Position numbers and translations under genes: made by a program. 64,000 bases of DNA. It comes from Pontibacter diazotrophicus (GTDB taxonomy: Bacteria; Bacteroidota; Bacteroidia; Cytophagales; Hymenobacteraceae). The notes under the pieces are model-generated. The model was not told where the DNA came from, did not search any database, and saw only the letters and a program-made list of their open reading frames with translations. Where the stretch lies: the NCBI RefSeq assembly GCF_003367245.1, contig NZ_QRGR01000014.1, positions 1-64,000 of the forward strand, given 5' to 3'. How positions within the stretch are numbered: position 1 is the stretch's first letter; every line of letters starts with the position of its first letter. Below are positions 46,542 through 55,869 of the stretch, in pieces.

Positions 46542-47699
46542 ATGCTGGCTATGAACTACCGGGGCCCTCAACGGGTCCGACTAGACCGTGACAAACCGAT
46601 GCCCGAAATACTGCATCCCCAGGATGCTATTGTTCGGGTTACCCGCTCCTGTATCTGTGGGTCTGATTTGCATTTATACAACGGCAATGTGCCGGACACC
46701 CGTGTAGGGGAGACCTTTGGCCATGAATTCATCGGAGTGGTGGAAGAGATTGGGCCTGATGTAAACAAGCTGAAAGTGGGTGACCAGGTGATAGTACCTT
46801 TCAATATTGCCTGCGGCGAGTGTACCTTCTGTAAGCAGGAACTGTACGGAAACTGCCACGAGGCAAACCCGCAGGCCACAGCAGTGGGTGGTATTTTCGG
46901 CTATTCGCATATAGCCGGTGGTTACAATGGAGGGCAGGCAGAATATGTGCGTGTGCCTTATGCCAATGTAGGGCCTATGGTTATTCCGGATAACATGCAC
47001 CCGGATGACGCCGTGATGCTGACCGACGTAGTGCCGACAGGTTACCAGGCGGCTGAAATGGGGGGCATCCAAAAAGGCGATACAGTGGTGGTTTTTGGTG
47101 CAGGCCCTGTGGGGATCATGGCGGCAAAGTGTGCCTGGCTATTCGGGTCAGGTCGCGTGATTGTATTTGATCAGGAAGAGTACCGGCTTGATTTTGTGCG
47201 AAAGTATGCGCAGTGCGAAGCTTATAACTTCAGGTCTATCGAAGATCCGGTGGTGTTCATGAAAAAAACGACTGACTCGCTGGGGGCTGATGTATGCATT
47301 GATGCAGTGGGTGCCGAAGCAGCAGGCAGTGCCATGCAAACATTTACCGGCAGAAAAACGCTGATGCAGGCAGGTTCTGCCACAGCGTTGCAATGGGCTA
47401 TCAACTCCGCCAAAAAAGGAGGTATAGTGTCCATTGTAGGAGTCTATGGGCCTACGCTCAACATGGTGCCGATTGGAAACGTCGTAAATAAAGGCCTTAC
47501 TATCAGGGCAAACCAGGCCTCTGTAAAGCGTCTGTTGCCGAAACTGATAGAGCACGTACAAAGTGGTATTTTAAACCCCAAAGAGTTGATTACGCACCAC
47601 TTCCCTTTAGAGGAAGTATCCGACGCATACCGTATTTTTTCTGATAAGCTTGATGAGTGTATCAAACCAGTTCTTGTTCCACCATCAGCCAGAGTATAA
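46542..47699 (+). CDS. Zinc-dependent alcohol dehydrogenase (formaldehyde-dehydrogenase-like)
   Basis: The product has 385 residues of the medium-chain dehydrogenase type. It has catalytic zinc ligands CICGSD and GHEF, a structural zinc loop with four cysteines (CGECTFCKQELYGNC), and an NAD-binding stretch VVVFGAGPVGIMAA. The long form with an insert after the structural zinc matches glutathione-independent formaldehyde-dehydrogenase-like enzymes, though the substrate is not fixed by sequence. The gene at 47706 follows after 6 bp, so the two are very likely one operon. Confidence 0.88.
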   Translation: MLAMNYRGPQRVRLDRDKPMPEILHPQDAIVRVTRSCICGSDLHLYNGNVPDTRVGETFGHEFIGVVEEIGPDVNKLKVGDQVIVPFNIACGECTFCKQELYGNCHEANPQATAVGGIFGYSHIAGGYNGGQAEYVRVPYANVGPMVIPDNMHPDDAVMLTDVVPTGYQAAEMGGIQKGDTVVVFGAGPVGIMAAKCAWLFGSGRVIVFDQEEYRLDFVRKYAQCEAYNFRSIEDPVVFMKKTTDSLGADVCIDAVGAEAAGSAMQTFTGRKTLMQAGSATALQWAINSAKKGGIVSIVGVYGPTLNMVPIGNVVNKGLTIRANQASVKRLLPKLIEHVQSGILNPKELITHHFPLEEVSDAYRIFSDKLDECIKPVLVPPSARV

Positions 47700-47705
47700 A
47701 CAAAC

Positions 47706-48197
47706 ATGACTATGGAAAACACAGCAAAAGACTATTCACATATAAAAGGGTGGGGCATAGACGCAGATCCAAAGAACGACCCCACGTACCCCATGCGGAA
47801 ACGCTCCAACGAAGACCATAGCGGCTACAGTTGGAAAAGGCCGCCTCTGCAACCTATCGACATGGAGGTGCTCCATTCGAACGAGCGCCCGAATGTAACA
47901 GCCGTTTTCGGAACTTCTGCGCCACCGAGCGGATTGAGTGGCATGCTCCGGCGCTATGCTTTTCAGTATGGCGAAGGCAGTTTTGGACATTGGTTACCCT
48001 TGTTGCTGGCAGACCGCGTTAATGTAGTTGAAGGTATTCTGGATGACCTCAAACGTGGTCAGGCGCCAAATATATGGGCTGAAAGGGGCATGAATGCGGA
48101 GTGGAAATATAACCGGAAAGGCTTGCTGCAGAATTTGGCTATAGGAGCTGTTGTATTAGGTGCAGCTTACGCCTACTTTTCCAGTGATAAAGATTAG
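47706..48197 (+). CDS. Hypothetical protein with C-terminal membrane helix
   Basis: The product has 163 residues (an alternative start lies two codons on, at 47712). The N-terminal two thirds is polar and rich in Pro and Asn (WGIDADPKNDPTYPMRKR). The C-terminal segment (LAIGAVVLGAAYAYF) is one membrane helix, so a tail-anchored protein is likely. Six bases separate it from the alcohol dehydrogenase gene, which suggests a shared function. I recognise no family. Confidence 0.65.
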   Translation: MTMENTAKDYSHIKGWGIDADPKNDPTYPMRKRSNEDHSGYSWKRPPLQPIDMEVLHSNERPNVTAVFGTSAPPSGLSGMLRRYAFQYGEGSFGHWLPLLLADRVNVVEGILDDLKRGQAPNIWAERGMNAEWKYNRKGLLQNLAIGAVVLGAAYAYFSSDKD

Positions 48198-48260
48198 CAG
48201 GCTCGACGTATATAACATTTTTTGCAGCCATAGGATTTTAGGTTCGAAATGCTAAAAAAC

Positions 48261-48310
48261 AAGAAGCACAGCAGATAAGGCTTTCCAAAGCTTACTTTGC
48301 TGTGCTTCTT
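48261..48310 (+). terminator. Terminator after the alcohol dehydrogenase operon
   Basis: Arms 48261-48273 and 48298-48310 (AAGAAGCACAGCA and its complement) form a 13-bp perfect outer stem, with a further weak inner stem in the 24-nt loop. Confidence 0.75.
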
Positions 48311-48398
48311 ATTGTTTCGATCTTGAAATACAGTATACAAACACGAAAGATTCTTCAAGTAATTCTTAAAGAATGTTCTGCTAGCTGGCACCCCGAAG

Positions 48399-48406
48399 TA
48401 GGTTTG
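48399..48406 (+). promoter_or_regulatory. Bacteroidota -7 promoter element (TAGGTTTG)
   Basis: It fits TAnnTTTG and lies 18 bp before the DUF389 start codon. I see no clear -33 TTTG at the usual distance. Confidence 0.45.
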
Positions 48407-48423
48407 GTAAATATAAAGCGCTT

Positions 48424-49362
48424 ATGCCAAGGAAAGTAGAAATCACTGTATCACCGGAGAGGACTGAAAATATCCTGACAGAAATAAATGAGCTAGATGG
48501 TCTCATCAACCTTCAGGTGCTGCGTGGTGCCTCTGTCAATCCTCAGGGAGACGTCATATTGGCCACCATTGTTACCAGTGCACTTCAGGATTTGGAGCGC
48601 CGGCTGGATAGGCATGACTTAGGAAAGAAACCCGGTTTATCTTTATCTACCAGTGAACCTGACAGCCTGGTAAACTACAATTTCAGTGACCAGTTAGACC
48701 GCGACAGCGTTGAAGCCAGTTGGGAGGAAATGGAGATGATTATCAGTAAAGACAGTAATGCCACTTCTATACTGCTATTGCTTGTGGTATGCTCAGGCAT
48801 TCTTGCAGCGGTAGGTATCGCAACCAATGCGATGCATGTTGCTATTGCAGGCATGCTGGTGGCCCCTGGCTTTATGCCTATCATGCGTATTACCCTGGGT
48901 CTGGTGTCAAAGTCTGGTGCTATATGCAAGCGGGGAGTTATCGATGTTTTTCTGATCTACCTGGTGTTGATAGCAGTAGCGGCTTTTACTGCTTTCCTGA
49001 TGCAGTTGTATGGCATGAACCCCCTGGCTGACAGTGCGGACTATTATGAAGTAACAGATACACTGTTTACCTACTGGACCACCGTCTCCACTACCTCTGT
49101 GGCGGCATCTGTCGCAGCCAGCCTGGCAGGAGCAGTGCTTATTGCCACCAAGCGCTCTGTTTTCACCTCCGGGGTAATGATAGGCCTTGCTTTGGTGCCG
49201 TCTGCGGCTATTGTTGGCATGGCACTCGTTGCTGGTGATACCACCGCTGCAGGACTAGCCTTGTTACGTTGGTTGATAGATGTTGGCATCATTGTTCTTG
49301 TGTCATTTATCTTCTTTATATGCCTGAAGTCTTTAAAAATCAAACGGAATATTGCCATGTAG
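48424..49362 (+). CDS. DUF389 family membrane protein
   Basis: The product has 312 residues. A soluble N-terminal domain (1-115) is followed by a hydrophobic domain with about six membrane segments containing ATNAMHVAIAGMLVAPGFMPI and SGVMIGLALVPSAAIVGMAL, as in the DUF389 (TIGR00341-related) family. The biochemical role is unknown; it is a conserved inner membrane protein. The gene lies 56 bp before the glutaminase gene on the same strand. Confidence 0.85.
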   Translation: MPRKVEITVSPERTENILTEINELDGLINLQVLRGASVNPQGDVILATIVTSALQDLERRLDRHDLGKKPGLSLSTSEPDSLVNYNFSDQLDRDSVEASWEEMEMIISKDSNATSILLLLVVCSGILAAVGIATNAMHVAIAGMLVAPGFMPIMRITLGLVSKSGAICKRGVIDVFLIYLVLIAVAAFTAFLMQLYGMNPLADSADYYEVTDTLFTYWTTVSTTSVAASVAASLAGAVLIATKRSVFTSGVMIGLALVPSAAIVGMALVAGDTTAAGLALLRWLIDVGIIVLVSFIFFICLKSLKIKRNIAM

Positions 49363-49418
49363 CGCAGCCCCAATACCAGTGGCAGATACGCCATCACAGC
49401 AAATAATCAGAAAATAAA

Positions 49419-51005
49419 TTGAAGGACACGTCAGAAGAAAACCGCAACAATAGCAGCACTATAGCAGAAAGCGCCATAGACCATGAAATTAAAAATGAAC
49501 TAAGGCCATTATTTGATTCTCTGGGCAGCAAAAATGGGAAAGTAACCATGCAGCAGGTGCTGGAAAGGCTGCAGGAGGCAGGCATTCAAGGGGATGATGT
49601 GCGGTTGGAAAAAAGCCTGGGCAAGTACCTCCGGAAAGATGGCCATAAAGAACCCCAGGAACTCACCTTCGAAGAATTTACAAAGCTATTGGCAGACAAT
49701 AGTGCTGGCCTGATTAAAAAGGCAATCTTAAAGAAACTCTCTGTTCCGGACTTCAGGGAGTTTAGCAAAGATGTGGAGCGGTTTTACAAGAATACCAAAG
49801 GCATAAAAAAAGGGGAGGCTGGCAGCAAAGACGAGGAGAAGCTGTATGCTGTATCGGTCTGTACGATTGACGGCCAGAAATTACAGCTCGGGGATCATCA
49901 GGAAACATTTGCGTTGCAATCGGTTTGCAAGGCAATCAATTATGCCATTGCCCTGCACGAGCAGGAAGAAGAGGAGGTACACCGGCATGTTGGGCGGGAG
50001 CCAAGCGGAAGAGGCTATAATGGCCTGGTGCTGAACCAGGACGGCCTGCCCCATAACCCCATGATCAACGCAGGTGCCATTGTGATCTGCTCGCTCATTA
50101 AACCGGATTTAACTGTAGCAAAGCGACTGAAGCATGTCATGGATATCTGGTCCCGGATATGTGGCAACACGCCGGTGGGCCTTAACAGGGAAATGGCAGA
50201 GACAGAAGTAACGAAGTCTGAACGTAACATGGCGCTGAGTTATTATATGAAGGAGCAGGGGGCCTTCCCGGAAAATACAGACATTTACAAAACCATGGAA
50301 CTGTACAACAAATGCTGTTCCATAGAAGTGAATATCGATCAGCTGGCTATAGCGGCTGCTACTCTGGCCAATGGCGGGATTTGCCCCACCACCGGAGACA
50401 AAGTGTTTAACTCCGATAATGTGAAAGACTGCCTGAGCCTGATGCTTTCCTGCGGTATGTATGATTACTCGGGGGAGTTTGCCTTTTTGGTGGGTTTGCC
50501 TGCAAAGAGTGGTGTTTCAGGAGCTATGATGGTAGTAGTGCCTGGCCTGATGGGTATAGCAATTTACTCGCCCCCGCTGGATGAGCTGGGTAGCCCGGTG
50601 CGGGGTGTTGCGTTTTGCAAGGAGCTTGTAAAGGAGTACAGCTTCCACAAATACGACCATGTGGTAGACCCGGCACATAAGAAAAAAGATCCGCGGCTGC
50701 CCCGTCTGCAATCGCGGCTGGAAGGCATGATAAACCTCTGTTGGGCTGCCAGCCAGGGCGATCTGTTAGAGGTGCAGAACCTGCTGGCGCAGGGCATTTC
50801 TGCAGAAGCGGAAAACTTCGATAAGCGCACACCGCTGCACCTCGCCGCTGCCGAAGGCCATCTGGATGTAGTGGAGTACCTCCTGAAAAAAGGAATCGAT
50901 CCTAATCCTAAAGACCGCTGGAAGCGCACCCCATTGGCAGATGCACTACATGGTAACCACACCAGGGTTGCGGCCCTGCTCCGGAAGCAAGGCGGGGAGG
51001 AGTAA
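49419..51005 (+). CDS. glsA: Glutaminase with N-terminal EF-hand-like and C-terminal ankyrin regions
   Basis: The product has 528 residues; the start is a TTG at 49419 with no better ATG nearby. The N-terminal region (about 20-110) is an EF-hand-like helical domain. The glutaminase domain (about 130-430) has the Ser-x-x-Lys pair in SVCKA, YNGLVLNQDGLPHNPMINAG, and late SGVSGAMMVVVPGLMGIA. It hydrolyses glutamine to glutamate and ammonia. Two ankyrin repeats (about 465-525) include DKRTPLHLAAAEGHLDVVEYL. This order matches animal kidney-type glutaminase more than the short E. coli GlsA, so control of assembly or activity by the flanking domains is plausible. Confidence 0.85.
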   Translation: MKDTSEENRNNSSTIAESAIDHEIKNELRPLFDSLGSKNGKVTMQQVLERLQEAGIQGDDVRLEKSLGKYLRKDGHKEPQELTFEEFTKLLADNSAGLIKKAILKKLSVPDFREFSKDVERFYKNTKGIKKGEAGSKDEEKLYAVSVCTIDGQKLQLGDHQETFALQSVCKAINYAIALHEQEEEEVHRHVGREPSGRGYNGLVLNQDGLPHNPMINAGAIVICSLIKPDLTVAKRLKHVMDIWSRICGNTPVGLNREMAETEVTKSERNMALSYYMKEQGAFPENTDIYKTMELYNKCCSIEVNIDQLAIAAATLANGGICPTTGDKVFNSDNVKDCLSLMLSCGMYDYSGEFAFLVGLPAKSGVSGAMMVVVPGLMGIAIYSPPLDELGSPVRGVAFCKELVKEYSFHKYDHVVDPAHKKKDPRLPRLQSRLEGMINLCWAASQGDLLEVQNLLAQGISAEAENFDKRTPLHLAAAEGHLDVVEYLLKKGIDPNPKDRWKRTPLADALHGNHTRVAALLRKQGGEE

Positions 51006-51075
51006 GCAGCTGGGGCATCATTCTAAAAGCTGATTTCTGCTACAGTTGTCCTTGTGCCGGCTCTTCTTTATTTTA

Positions 51076-51115
51076 CCTGCTAAACCTGCTAAACCTGCTA
51101 AACCTGCTAAACCTG
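51076..51115 (+). repeat. 9-bp tandem repeat, four copies
   Basis: CCTGCTAAA occurs four times without change at 51076-51111 and is followed by CCTG. Repeat length is a multiple of three. It lies upstream of the ATG used for the YihY gene at 51193; a longer frame through it would encode a (PAK)n stretch. Confidence 0.85.
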
Positions 51116-51192
51116 GGGGTGTGGGAAGTGCGAGCCTGGTCCTGTCTTGTACTTTTTGCTTTGGAGTTACGTATCCTGTTGTATTAAACATA

Positions 51193-52116
51193 ATGCACCA
51201 GCTAATGCCGAAGCATCATTTCAAAGATTACCTGCGCCTGTTCAAAGAAGCATTTTATATTTTCAAAGAGAACCACCCGGTAAAGTTTGCTTCTGCTATT
51301 GCCTATTTCGCTCTTTTTGCGCTGCCCTGTATTTTCCTCATCCTCTCCTATGTTTTAGGGCTCCTGTACGACACAACAGAGGTGATGCAGGAACTGGAAG
51401 AGCAGTTAGAGGACGTGGTGGGGGCAGATGGAGCTGAGATATTGGTGATCATCACACAAAATTATGGTGAACACGCAGAAGAGAGTGTCTGGACTATATT
51501 GATGTATATAGTCATTGTCTTCTGGCTTTCCACACAACTATTCCGCCTGTTCCAAAACTCTTTAAATGATTTATGGCTGATTAAGCCTCGTTACGAAAAA
51601 GTATGGCAGCGGATTTGGGTGGAAAGGGGATTAACTTTTGTATTCGTGCTGGCAACCGGTTTGTTGTTTTTTGCCTCGCTTGGTGTTGAGCGGCTGCTGC
51701 AATTTACCCTGACGACTGTAATGGGTGACCCTGAGCTGAATTCTAATGTAACGAATACCCTGGTAGACAGCTTTACGGTTGTGCTGGTATTCCTCTGGTT
51801 TTCCATTTTGTACAAAGAGCTTCCGGCTGCTAAAATTAAATGGGAGCCGACTTTTGTAGGTGCCGCCGTTACAACGGTTCTGTTCTTTGCCGGCTTCTGG
51901 CTCCTCTGGAATTTCGTGGTTTTGCGCGATCTGGAGGAATTGTATGCCACGGTTGCTCCCATCATTCGGGTAGCGCTCTGGATATTCTACTCCTCACTGG
52001 TTTTCCTCTTCGGTGCTTCGTTTACCAAAGCCTACGCAAATTTAAAAGACAAAAATATAATGCCGGCACCATATGCATATAAGTATAAAGTTGTGAAGGA
52101 TACAGCGAATAACTAA
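51193..52116 (+). CDS. Second YihY/BrkB family membrane protein
   Basis: From the ATG at 51193 (MHQLMPKHHFKDYLRLF) the product has 307 residues. The frame continues upstream to a TTG at 51046, but that part contains the PAK repeat and has no family match. About six membrane segments (ASAIAYFALFALPCIFLILSY onward) match the YihY/BrkB family. It is a paralogue of the gene at 38991-39947. Its function is unknown. It is convergent with the cation ATPase, 30 bp apart. Confidence 0.82.
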   Translation: MHQLMPKHHFKDYLRLFKEAFYIFKENHPVKFASAIAYFALFALPCIFLILSYVLGLLYDTTEVMQELEEQLEDVVGADGAEILVIITQNYGEHAEESVWTILMYIVIVFWLSTQLFRLFQNSLNDLWLIKPRYEKVWQRIWVERGLTFVFVLATGLLFFASLGVERLLQFTLTTVMGDPELNSNVTNTLVDSFTVVLVFLWFSILYKELPAAKIKWEPTFVGAAVTTVLFFAGFWLLWNFVVLRDLEELYATVAPIIRVALWIFYSSLVFLFGASFTKAYANLKDKNIMPAPYAYKYKVVKDTANN

Positions 52117-52146
52117 AAGAACCCTTCGCATTGAAACTTATATTGG

Positions 52147-54945
52147 CTATCTGGCACTTTCTGCCACTTTTTCAACCCGGGCGTTGCTCTTAAACCTGTA
52201 GTACTTTTCTATTGTTACAATGATAAGCAAGATTACACCGGCACCAAAGATGCGCAGCACCTGCATGGTATCCAGTGGGGCTGAGCCGAAGAGGGTATTC
52301 ATGAAAGGCACGTAAATAAACAGGGCCTGGAACAAAAACATAGCCGCTATGCCATAATATATCCACATGTTAGTGAAGAAGCCAATTTCACGCATCGGCC
52401 TTACAAGAGAGCGGCAACTGAACAGGTAAAACGCCTCTAACACAACTAAAGTCGTTGTGGCCACTGTGCGTGCCTGCGCGGTGGTGGCCCCTTGCTCCAT
52501 TTCGTAGTAGTACAGGCCAAAAGAGGCAATCAACAGTAATACACCTACCAGCAAGGTGCGCATGATTAGTTCTCTCGTGAGAATAGGCTCGCCTGATGGT
52601 CTGGGAGGCCGGTCCATTATACCCGGTTCTTTGGGTTCGAAAGCCAGCGTAAGGCCCAGCAGAATCGCTGTTGTCATGTTCACCCAAAGAATCTGGACGG
52701 GCTGCACGGGTAGCTGCGAACCGATTATAACGGCAACCAACACAATAAGTCCCTCGCCGAGGTTCGTAGGCAACGTCCAGACGATGAACTTGGTCAGGTT
52801 ATCAAAGACGCTCCGGCCTTCCTCCACGGCTCCTTCTATAGAGGAAAAGTTATCGTCGGTGAGCACCATTTCCGCCGCGTCTTTGGCGACCTCGGTACCT
52901 GTTATGCCCATGGCGATGCCTATGTTCGCCTGCTTCAGGGCCGGCCCATCGTTTACACCGTCGCCCGTCATGGCCACCACTTTATCGCGGGCTTGCAGTG
53001 CTTTCACAAGCCGTAGCTTCTGGTCCGGGGATACACGGGCAAAAACAGAAGTCTTCTCCGCTACATCTTCCAGATCGTGGTCCTCAATCTGCTGTAGTTC
53101 CCTGCCCGTAATGGCGACCAATTTACCGTTTTCCTTGCGGCCTGTTAAGCCAATCTGGGTGGCAATAGCCGAGGCTGTGATGGCATGGTCGCCTGTTATC
53201 ATCTTCACATCGATGCCCGCCTTCTGGCACAGCTCCACGGCTTCCACGGCTTCCTGGCGCGGAGGGTCAATCATACCTTGCAAACCCAGAAAAACTAGTC
53301 CTGATTTGGTGTCGTCATGCGTAATATCCGTTGTGCCTTCAGGCGCTTCGGCCATGCCACAGGCAAGCACGCGCAGCCCTTCGCTGGCCAGCTCCTCTAC
53401 CTGTTTTTCTATTGCCTCTCTGTCTACCTCTATAAGTTCGCCGTCGGGCTGCATGGCTTTGTTACTGCGCTCCAGCACAGCCTCTACCGAGCCTTTCAGG
53501 TAAATAACACTGCGGTCGCCAGCGTCGTGCAGCGTGGCCATGTACTGGTATTCGGATTCAAAGGGAATGGTATCTTTGCGTGGTTCTTTCTGTTCCAGCT
53601 CCTCTAACTTAAAACCTGCTTTGCGTGCTGCCACCACCATGGCTCCTTCGGTGGGGTCACCTTCAATGGTCCAGGAGCCTTCTTTTTCTTTTACAGAACT
53701 GTCGTTACAGAGTATTCCTGCTTTCAGGCACAGTTCCAGCGCTTTGTTAGTGCCCAGGTCAGCTTGCTGGTTGTCCTCCAGAATTTCTCCCTCCGGGCGG
53801 TAACCGAGGCCTTTTACAAAGTATGCTTTGCTGCCTGCTACTATCTGCTGTACCGTCATCTGGTTTTCGGTGAGCGTACCTGTTTTATCAGAGCAGATAA
53901 CGTTGGTGCTGCCGAGCGTTTCAACAGCCACCAGTTTGCGTATGATGGCTCTGCGCTGCGCCATTTTAGAAACCCCCAGCGCCAGCATAATGGTAACTGC
54001 CACAGGCAGACCCTCCGGTATGGCACCCACTGCCAATGCAACGGCTACCATAAAGGTTTCGCCTATACCTTCGCCGCGCAACATGCCAACGGCAAAAACG
54101 ACAACAGAAAGCCCCAGAATTACCCATAGCAGCAAGTGGCTGAACTCTTTGATTTTTATTGTTAGAGGTGTCTCAAGGTCCTGTGCACTTGAGATAGACT
54201 GTTGTATTTTACCTACCTCTGTTTCGTCTCCTGTAGCTACCACCACTCCCGTGCCTTTGCCGTACGTTACCATGGTAGAGGAGAAGCCCATGCTCAGGCG
54301 GTCGCCTAACACATCGTCTGGTGCCACGGGCTCCGCATTCTTCTCTACCGCCACCGATTCTCCCGTTAATGCCGACTCGTCCACTTTAAGGTCTCGCTGC
54401 TTTACCAGGCGCACGTCGGCAGGGAATTTGTCACCGGACTGTACCACCACAATATCCCCCGGCACCAGCTCCTGCGCATCAATGTCCTGTTTCTTTCCGT
54501 TGCGGATAACCTGCGCTTTTGCCGTCATGCTTTTGGCCAGTGCATCAATCGCCTCCAGTGCCTTCGACTCCTGTACATACCCTATAATAGCGTTGACAAA
54601 TACCACGGCGAAAATAACGATGGCATCTGTGTACTCTTCCAGGAACATGGTGACCACCGTGGCGGCAAGCAATATATAAATCAGCGGCTGGTGAAACTGC
54701 AGCATAAACCGGACAAAGGCACTCTGCTGCTTCTTTGGAGTCATCACATTGCGGCCATACTGCTCCTGGCGCGCCATCACCTCTTCGTCGGACAAGCCGT
54801 TTTCCGGCGATACTTCCAGCTCTTCCATCACCTCTGCAGGCACCATACTATGCCACGGATGTTGTTTTTCAGCTGGTAAAGCCTTGCTTCCTTTCTCTTC
54901 TGTTATATGCATGGTAGGGGATGTCTTTTCTTCAGTGGTTACCAT
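52147..54945 (-). CDS. P2-type cation-transporting ATPase (Ca2+/PMA1-like)
   Basis: The product has 932 residues. It has an N-terminal cation-ATPase region, actuator TGESVAVEK, the membrane motif PEGLPVAVT (P2 type), phosphorylation site CSDKTGTLT (Asp about 352), hinge GDGVNDGPAL, and about ten membrane segments. It pumps a cation, Ca2+ by family similarity (some relatives move H+ or Na+). No regulatory fusion. It stands alone on the minus strand. Confidence 0.88.
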   Translation of the reverse strand: MVTTEEKTSPTMHITEEKGSKALPAEKQHPWHSMVPAEVMEELEVSPENGLSDEEVMARQEQYGRNVMTPKKQQSAFVRFMLQFHQPLIYILLAATVVTMFLEEYTDAIVIFAVVFVNAIIGYVQESKALEAIDALAKSMTAKAQVIRNGKKQDIDAQELVPGDIVVVQSGDKFPADVRLVKQRDLKVDESALTGESVAVEKNAEPVAPDDVLGDRLSMGFSSTMVTYGKGTGVVVATGDETEVGKIQQSISSAQDLETPLTIKIKEFSHLLLWVILGLSVVVFAVGMLRGEGIGETFMVAVALAVGAIPEGLPVAVTIMLALGVSKMAQRRAIIRKLVAVETLGSTNVICSDKTGTLTENQMTVQQIVAGSKAYFVKGLGYRPEGEILEDNQQADLGTNKALELCLKAGILCNDSSVKEKEGSWTIEGDPTEGAMVVAARKAGFKLEELEQKEPRKDTIPFESEYQYMATLHDAGDRSVIYLKGSVEAVLERSNKAMQPDGELIEVDREAIEKQVEELASEGLRVLACGMAEAPEGTTDITHDDTKSGLVFLGLQGMIDPPRQEAVEAVELCQKAGIDVKMITGDHAITASAIATQIGLTGRKENGKLVAITGRELQQIEDHDLEDVAEKTSVFARVSPDQKLRLVKALQARDKVVAMTGDGVNDGPALKQANIGIAMGITGTEVAKDAAEMVLTDDNFSSIEGAVEEGRSVFDNLTKFIVWTLPTNLGEGLIVLVAVIIGSQLPVQPVQILWVNMTTAILLGLTLAFEPKEPGIMDRPPRPSGEPILTRELIMRTLLVGVLLLIASFGLYYYEMEQGATTAQARTVATTTLVVLEAFYLFSCRSLVRPMREIGFFTNMWIYYGIAAMFLFQALFIYVPFMNTLFGSAPLDTMQVLRIFGAGVILLIIVTIEKYYRFKSNARVEKVAESAR

Positions 54946-55027
54946 ATAGTCTTACGCGGTGAGGTGCAAACAAGCTATATTACAATTTGTTGTGTATCCA
55001 TCATGTTGGTTGTACCAGAAATGAAAA

Positions 55028-55062
55028 CCTGGCCTGTTAAACCAATCGTTCAGCAGGCCAGG
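55028..55062 (-). terminator. Terminator of the SDR gene
   Basis: CCTGGCCTG (55028-55036) pairs with 55054-55062. On the minus strand the stem is followed by TTTTCATTT, so it acts downstream of the gene ending at 55099. Confidence 0.7.
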
Positions 55063-55098
55063 GAAGTAATCTGTTGATGTAAAGACTAATGAAGCATT

Positions 55099-55869
55099 TT
55101 ACCGCGCCAGGTAGGCACCGTCCACGGCATAGTAGGCACCGGTGACAAAAGAGGCTTTGTCAGAACTCAGCCATACCACCAGTTCGGCCACCTCTTCTGA
55201 CTCTCCCAGTCTGCCGATAGGATGTAGGCCGGACAGCATCTGGAAAGACTCTTCATTCATACCTGCATCGGATAAGAGTGGCGTTTTAATAAAAGCCGGG
55301 CCAACCGCATTCACCCGTATCCCTTTGGCAGAATACTCTACCGCACCGTTTTTAGTAAGCCCTACCACGCCATGCTTGGAAGCCACGTAGGCAGCTGAGT
55401 TCGCAAACCCCACCTGCCCCAGAATAGAAGAGTTGTTGACAATGGCGCCTCCTCCGTTTTGCAGCATTTGCTGTATCTGGTATTTCATGCAATAGAACAC
55501 ACTGCTCAGGTTAACGGCGATTACTGTGTTCCAGCCTTCAATGCTCATGTCACCCACCGGGTTAGCTTCTCCGCCAATACCTGCATTGTTGAAGGCAATA
55601 TCAAGCCGGCCATATTCCGCTGCAGCTTTTTTCACCATGTTTTCGCAGTCCTCTGGCTTCGCAACATCCGCTTTTACAAAAATGGCGTCGCCACCCTGTC
55701 TTTCAATTTCCTCCACTACCTGGGTTCCTTTTTCCTCGTTTATATCAGAAACAACTACTTTTGCACCCTCCCGTGCGTATTGCAGGGCCGTTGCTTTTCC
55801 GATGCCTGATGATGCCCCGGTTACGAGCGCTACTTTTCCTGCGAATTGGTTTTGAGTGTTTACTGCCAT
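55099..55869 (-). CDS. SDR family oxidoreductase (glucose 1-dehydrogenase-like)
   Basis: The product has 256 residues: a classical short-chain dehydrogenase with TGASSGIG cofactor motif, NNAGIGG, catalytic Ser (NNSSILGQ) and YVASK (Tyr and Lys). The acidic residue after the second strand (VVSDINEE) suggests NAD rather than NADP. The substrate is not fixed by sequence. It is followed by a terminator at 55028-55062. Confidence 0.88.
   Translation of the reverse strand: MAVNTQNQFAGKVALVTGASSGIGKATALQYAREGAKVVVSDINEEKGTQVVEEIERQGGDAIFVKADVAKPEDCENMVKKAAAEYGRLDIAFNNAGIGGEANPVGDMSIEGWNTVIAVNLSSVFYCMKYQIQQMLQNGGGAIVNNSSILGQVGFANSAAYVASKHGVVGLTKNGAVEYSAKGIRVNAVGPAFIKTPLLSDAGMNEESFQMLSGLHPIGRLGESEEVAELVVWLSSDKASFVTGAYYAVDGAYLAR

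Noticed and set aside
51046..51192. N-terminal extension of the YihY protein with a PAK repeat
   Set aside because: The start would be TTG, the part lacks family similarity and a good ATG follows at 51193. I treat it as leader DNA.
52556..54679. Plus-strand frames of 315 and 283 codons opposite the cation ATPase
   Set aside because: They sit inside the ATPase gene with all its signature motifs; translations are Ser/Thr-rich without any known fold.
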